DNA from: Candidatus Tumulicola sp.
GTDB lineage: Bacteria; Vulcanimicrobiota; Vulcanimicrobiia; Eremiobacterales; Eremiobacteraceae
Reading direction: 5' to 3'
Assembly: GCA_035601835.1 (NCBI GenBank)
Contig: DATNNM010000001.1
Coordinates: forward strand, 1-59,686
DNA: 59,686 bases
Both the position numbers and the translations under genes were made by a program. Under the pieces are notes generated by a model, which was given only the letters and a program-made list of their open reading frames with translations, searched no databases and was not told the origin of the DNA. This document shows, piece by piece, positions 54,727 through 59,686 of this stretch (its first letter is position 1; every line of letters starts with the position of its first letter).

Positions 54727-54749
54727 AGATCGATATTCCAGGGGGTTTT

Positions 54750-56027
<1,278 letters not shown>

Positions 56028-56078
56028 GCGGGAGCCGGAGCAAAGTCTGGCATAGGACATCGAGGGAGGGCGCGGACC

Positions 56079-57254
56079 ATGCGATCTCAACCCTTCGCGC
56101 GACGCGAATTCCTTGGACTCGTGGCAGCCGGAGGTGCCGCGGCTACCGGCGCCACCGTCTGGCCTTCCCTCGCATTAGGGAAAGGCTACATGCTCGAGGT
56201 CAATCACCAACCGGCCGATCTTGAAACCCCGCTGGAGCAGCTCAACGACGCGTGGCTGACGCGCAACGAATGGTTCTTCGTGCGCAGTCACATGGGTCCG
56301 CCGCGGGCGCCCATCGATGCAGCTGCGTGGCGGCTCGGCGTCTGGGGAACGGTGAACGCGCCACTGCAACTGAGCCTGCGCGATCTCAAGCATGGCTTCG
56401 AGCAGGTGAGCGTCAGCTGCGTGCTCCAGTGCGCGGGCAACGGGCGCTCCCTCTACACGCCGAAAGTCCCCGGTGCCCAATGGCGCTATGGCGCGGTCGG
56501 CAACGCCAAGTGGACCGGTGTGCGCCTCGCAGACGTTTTGAAGGAGGCGGATCTGGCGACCGACGCCAAGTTTCTCATCATCCGGGGTCACGACGAGCCG
56601 GTGCTCAAAGCGACGCCCAAGTTCGTGCGCGGATTTCCAATGGATAAAGCGATGGATCCCTACACGATCCTCGCCTACGAGATGAACGGCAAGCCGCTCC
56701 CGGAATTGCACGGCGCGCCGCTGCGCATGATCGTGCCCGGCTGGGCCGGCGATCATTGGATGAAATGGCTGCACACCATCGAGGTGCGCAACGTCGGCAC
56801 CGAGGACGATGCCGGCTTCTGGACCGCTTCGGCATATCGCTATCCGAACAACCCTGGAGCGCCCGGTGTCGCCGTGCCGCTCGATCAAACGCACCGGCTG
56901 TCCGCGATGAACGTCAAATCTATCATCACGAATCCGCTTGACGGCAGGCGACTGACTTCAGGCAGCCTCGCCGTCGAAGGCGTGGCGTTTTCCGGCTTAC
57001 CGACCATCAGGAGCGTGGAAGTGTCGGTCGACGATGGCGCGTGGATGTCCGCCCAGTTAGGCTCCGAGCAAGCGCCGTACTCGTGGCGACGCTTCTCGTA
57101 CAAAACCAACCTTACTCAAGGCCCGCACACGATCGCAGCGCGAGCGACGGACGAAACCGGGGCGGTCCAACCCGAAACAGCTGCATGGAATCCGTCCGGC
57201 TACATCAACAACGCGATCATGAAAGTCAACATCAATGTGGGGGCAGCATCATGA
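56079..57254 (+). CDS. SorA-like molybdopterin sulfite oxidase/dehydrogenase, Tat-exported
   Basis: The 391-residue protein has a Tat signal (RREFLGLVAAGGAAATG near residue 8). The sulfite-oxidase Moco domain follows, with the molybdenum ligand Cys about 118 in LQCAGNGRS, then GVRLADVL, HGAPLRMIVPGWAG and KWLHTIEVRN. The C-terminal Mo-co dimerisation domain (from about 285) begins at AMNVKSIITNP. In SorAB-type enzymes electrons pass to a cytochrome c; the next gene, overlapping by four bases, encodes one. The Arg that usually follows GN in the Moco loop is Gly here (GNGRS rather than GNRR). Sulfite as substrate is probable but unproven. Confidence 0.87.
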   Translation: MRSQPFARREFLGLVAAGGAAATGATVWPSLALGKGYMLEVNHQPADLETPLEQLNDAWLTRNEWFFVRSHMGPPRAPIDAAAWRLGVWGTVNAPLQLSLRDLKHGFEQVSVSCVLQCAGNGRSLYTPKVPGAQWRYGAVGNAKWTGVRLADVLKEADLATDAKFLIIRGHDEPVLKATPKFVRGFPMDKAMDPYTILAYEMNGKPLPELHGAPLRMIVPGWAGDHWMKWLHTIEVRNVGTEDDAGFWTASAYRYPNNPGAPGVAVPLDQTHRLSAMNVKSIITNPLDGRRLTSGSLAVEGVAFSGLPTIRSVEVSVDDGAWMSAQLGSEQAPYSWRRFSYKTNLTQGPHTIAARATDETGAVQPETAAWNPSGYINNAIMKVNINVGAAS

Positions 57255-57601
57255 GTGCGCATATGAGAGCGCCATCGCTGCTCGCTTTGGTGGTCATCGC
57301 CGCCGTAGCGTTCGCTTGGAGCGCGGGCGTATCGCCCGCCTACGATATTATGGGCACGGGCGCGCTCCCCGACGCACCGGCGCGCCAACTCGTGATCCAG
57401 AACTGCATGATTTGCCACAGCGCTCAGATCATCACGTCGCAGCGGCTCGCTCCCAAGACGTGGCTGGCTGAAGTCAACAAGATGATCAAGTACGGCGCGC
57501 CCGTCAAGGACGCTGACAAACAGGCGATCGCGGATTATCTCGCGGCTTCGTTCCCCGTGAGCAAGGCGCCATTTGAGCCCGAAGCCATCCCCGTCCCTTA
57601 G
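57251..57601 (+). CDS. SorB-like monohaem cytochrome c
   Basis: The 116-residue exported cytochrome has a signal or anchor helix (about 10-30) and one haem motif CMICH (Cys52, Cys55, His56). The distal methionine is likely in VNKMIKYGAPV about 25 residues later. ADYLAASFPV ends the domain. The start overlaps the SorA-like gene (ATGA), so the two proteins should form a heterodimeric or transient electron-transfer pair in the periplasm. The following dehydrogenase gene begins only 16 bases after the stop and may share the transcript. Confidence 0.88.
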   Translation: MSAHMRAPSLLALVVIAAVAFAWSAGVSPAYDIMGTGALPDAPARQLVIQNCMICHSAQIITSQRLAPKTWLAEVNKMIKYGAPVKDADKQAIADYLAASFPVSKAPFEPEAIPVP

Positions 57602-57617
57602 CGGCCACCAGAGCGGC

Positions 57618-59498
57618 ATGGCAGAGTTCGAACGCCTGACTGAGCCGATGGTGCGCGACGGCGAACGCCTGCGCACTGCGACATGGGATGAAGCGCTCGA
57701 GCGCGCGGCCGCCGGAATCGAGCGCGCAGTCGCCAACCGCGGCCCAAACGCCTTCGGCCTCTTCAGCTGCTCGAAGACGACCAACGAACTGAATTACCTC
57801 GCGCAGAAGTTCGCACGCGCCGTCATCGGCTGCAACAACGTCGATAGCTGCAACAGGACCTGACACGCTCCCAGCGTCGCCGGTCTGGCGGCGGTGTTCG
57901 GGGCCGGGGGCGGCACGAGTTCCTATCAGGAGATCGAAGAGACGGATCTGATCATCCTGTGGGGTTCGAATGCGCGCGAAACGCACCCCATCTTTTTCCA
58001 CCACGTCCTCAAGGGGCTGCGCAAAGGGGCGAAGCTCTATGTCGTGGATCCGCGCCGCACCGGCACCGCGCAATGGGCTGACGTGTGGCTCGGTCTCAAC
58101 GTCGGCACGGATATCGCGCTCTCCAACGCCATGGCGCACACGATCATCGAGCGCGGCTTGGAGAACCGCGAGTTCATCGCGCGGGCGACGTCGGGTTTTG
58201 AAGTGTATCGCGCGAGCGTCGCTCCGCACACGCCCGAACGTGCGGAGGCGATCACCGGCGTGCCGGCGGAGGTCATCCGCGAAGTCGCCGCCGCCTATGC
58301 GTCGGCCGCGCGTGCGGAGATCTGCTGGACGCTCGGCATCACCGAACACCATACCGCGGTGGACAACGTCTTCGCGCTCATCAACCTCGCACTGCTGACC
58401 GGCCACGTCGGACGCTACGGATCGGGTCTGAATCCCCTGCGCGGCCAGAACAACGTACAAGGCGGCGGCGACATGGGCGCGATCCCGGACCGGCTGCCGG
58501 GTTTCCAAAGCGTCACCGATGACGCTCTGCGCGCGAAGTTCGAGACAGCGTGGGGCGTGAAGATCCCGGCCACACGCGGCTGGCGCCTCAACGAGATGTT
58601 CGACGCCATGGAGCGCGGCGAACTCACGTCGCTGTACGTCATCGGCGAAAACCCGCTCGTTTCGGAGGCCGACCGTCAGCGCTCCGAGCACCTGCTCGAG
58701 GGACTCGATCATCTCGTCGTTCAGGACCTCACGCTGACCGAGACGGCGAAGATCGCCGACGTCGTCTTCCCCGCAGCTGCGGGATGGTGCGAATCCGAGG
58801 GCACGGTCACGAACAGCGAACGCCGCGTGCAGCGGGTGCGCAAAGCGGTGGAACCGCCCGGCACTGCGCGCGACGATATCGCGATCGTGTGCGACATGGC
58901 CAAAAGGCTTGGGCACGACATCGGTCAGCCAACCGCCAAGGATTTGTGGAACGAAGTCCGCGCCTTGAGTCCGATGCACGCCGGCATGAGCTACCGGCGC
59001 TTGGAGGAAAGCGGCGGACTGCGCTGGCCATGCTACGATGAGAAACACCCAGGCGAACAGTTCTTGCATGCGCGTCTTTGGGAGAACCCGGTGCGCGGCC
59101 CGTCGGCTCCGTTCCATGTCGTGGAGCACGAGCCTCCGGTCGACGAGATCACGGATGAGTATCCGATCATGTTGACCACCGGACGCCGGCTCGACTCGTT
59201 CAACACGGGCGCGCAGAGCGGCGCCTACTCGTCGCCGCTGCGCCGGGGCGAATCGATCGATCTTTCGCCGGTCGACGCGACGCGCTTCGGGGTAAGCGAG
59301 GGCGAAGACGTGCGCGTCGCCTCGCGGCGCGGTTCCATCGTCGCGCCCGTCCGCATCGCAGATGAACTGCGGCCGGGTCTCGCCTTCATGACGTTCCACT
59401 TCGACGTGCCGACGAACGTACTGACGATCGAAGCAAACGATCCCAAATCGGGCACCGCCGAGTTCAAGGCGTCGGCCGTCCGAATCGAAAAGATGTAG
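57618..59498 (+). CDS. Formate dehydrogenase-like alpha subunit, selenocysteine-containing
   Basis: Read through an in-frame TGA at 57861-57863, this frame gives 626 residues of the molybdopterin FDH family. NNVDSCNRT-Sec-HAPSVAGL (Sec about 82) matches the active site of E. coli FdhH. GQNNVQGGGDMGAIPD and DEYPIMLTTGRRLDSFNTGAQ are further family blocks. Homology runs across the TGA in one frame, so it is decoded, not a break. The N-terminal [4Fe-4S] domain with its Cys quartet and Lys, about 58 residues in FdhH, is absent: coding begins at EFERLTEPMVRDG. ATG 57618 is just 16 bases after the cytochrome gene; TTG 57573 would overlap it. A NuoE-like gene follows, suggesting an NAD-linked complex whose Fe-S relay sits on other subunits. 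Confidence 0.86.
57875..57893 (+). promoter_or_regulatory. SECIS-like hairpin for selenocysteine insertion
   Basis: CGTCGCC (57875-57881) pairs with GGCGGCG (57887-57893) around the five-base loop GGTCT, beginning 11 bases after the TGA. The E. coli fdhF SECIS has a GGUCU-containing apical loop at a similar distance, so SelB recognition is plausible. All pairs are Watson-Crick except one U-G. The hairpin lies inside the coding sequence, as bacterial SECIS elements do. Confidence 0.75.
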
Positions 59499-59501
59499 CA
59501 A

Positions 59502-59686
59502 TTGGATCTCCATTTCACTGACGCCGTCGCCACCGACGAAGAACGCGCTGCGGTCGACGAGTTGCTCGGCCGGCCCGAGCCGCGCGCCGGACATGTCGCG
59601 CGCAGCGGTCATGCGGCGCGCGGACGCCGGCACATGCTGCTGCCTGCGCTGCACGCGCTGTCGCGGCGCATCGGTTGGATCAGCCA
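59502..59686 (+). CDS. NuoE-like / FDH diaphorase subunit, 5' part
   Basis: The first 61 residues are visible and the gene runs off the right edge. TTG 59502 begins DLHFTDAVATDEERAAVDELLGRP, then HAARGRRHMLLPALHALSRRIGWIS. The LLPALHA and GWIS pattern is the start of the thioredoxin-like [2Fe-2S] NuoE/HoxE domain found in the diaphorase part of NAD-dependent formate dehydrogenases. Position three bases after the FDH stop supports that. A NuoF-like domain, fused or as the next gene, is expected beyond the window. Confidence 0.7.
   Translation, partial: MDLHFTDAVATDEERAAVDELLGRPEPRAGHVARSGHAARGRRHMLLPALHALSRRIGWIS

Noticed and set aside
54552-54749. N-terminal extension of glutamate dehydrogenase
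   Set aside because: It runs through the complete tRNA-Leu gene and a type A repeat, and the residues match no dehydrogenase N-terminus.
57573-57863. Separate short ORF ending in TGA before the FDH gene, i.e. a pseudogene
   Set aside because: The frame continues through the TGA with family motifs on both sides and a SECIS-like hairpin follows. Selenocysteine decoding explains it better than disruption.
57504-59654. Minus-strand ORF of 716 residues opposite the FDH gene
   Set aside because: The composition is Arg/Asp/Val-rich with no domain pattern, and the plus strand has clear FDH homology.

Overview
The window is a 59.7-kb piece of chromosome from a high-GC bacterium. OmpA-type peptidoglycan-binding lipoproteins and an LptA/OstA-type periplasmic protein suggest two membranes. 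GTG and TTG starts are common, most genes sit in operons with ATGA or GTGA overlaps, and a family of short palindromic repeats lies between genes. A diderm candidate-phylum lineage such as Eremiobacterota (WPS-2) or a relative would fit, but this is inferred from gene content and style; there is no rRNA here to test it. No integrase, transposase, phage gene or CRISPR array was seen, so this is core chromosome. No gene-free stretch exceeds about 130 bases.

Layout: 1-5 kb, two tandem OmpA/discoidin-like lipoprotein paralogs. 5-11.4 kb, a sugar-isomerase-like protein on the minus strand, then low-molecular-weight phosphatase, rpiB, glyA, upp, dCMP deaminase, a WecA-like transferase, UDP-GlcNAc 2-epimerase and an AtpZ-like protein, tightly coupled. 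11.6-18.8 kb, a complete F1Fo ATP synthase operon with two b-type subunits. 18.9-24.5 kb, murA, mreB, a six-hairpin glycosidase and a Sua5/YrdC protein. 24.5-29.2 kb, an LptA-repeat protein, rarA and a cysteine desulfurase. 29.3-31.7 kb, DUF948-like and YtxH-like proteins followed by an anti-sigma antagonist, an anti-sigma kinase and a SigB/F-type sigma factor. 31.7-37.4 kb, alaS, a secreted protein and two paralogous polytopic membrane proteins. 37.4-46.6 kb, a phosphate regulon (phoB, phoR, phoU, pstSCAB) followed by a second, degenerate Pst-like permease/ATPase set. 46.6-49.2 kb, the reverse transsulfuration pair. 49.2-54.5 kb, a YncE-like propeller, an IclR regulator and TldD/TldE. 54.6-59.7 kb, tRNA-Leu(CAG), glutamate dehydrogenase, a SorA/SorB-like sulfite dehydrogenase pair, a selenocysteine-containing formate-dehydrogenase-like subunit and the start of a NuoE-like gene.

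Three points matter most. First, the operon at 44195-46568 looks like a Pst transporter without a binding protein. Its ATPase keeps Walker A but has lost the Q-loop Gln, the LSGGQ signature, the catalytic Glu and the switch His, and both permeases lack an Arg that the canonical PstC and PstA next door retain. This may be a sensor or regulatory derivative, or one half of a heterodimer with the normal PstB. Second, the formate-dehydrogenase alpha subunit is read through an in-frame TGA at 57861-57863, followed by a SECIS-like hairpin with a GGUCU loop; it also lacks the N-terminal [4Fe-4S] domain usual for the family. Third, two related palindromic repeat types occur at about a dozen intergenic sites, with compensatory stem changes, and one variant supplies the N-terminal codons of upp. 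Direct CTTAA repeats spaced 11 bp upstream of phoB and pstS form convincing Pho boxes and tie the phosphate block together.
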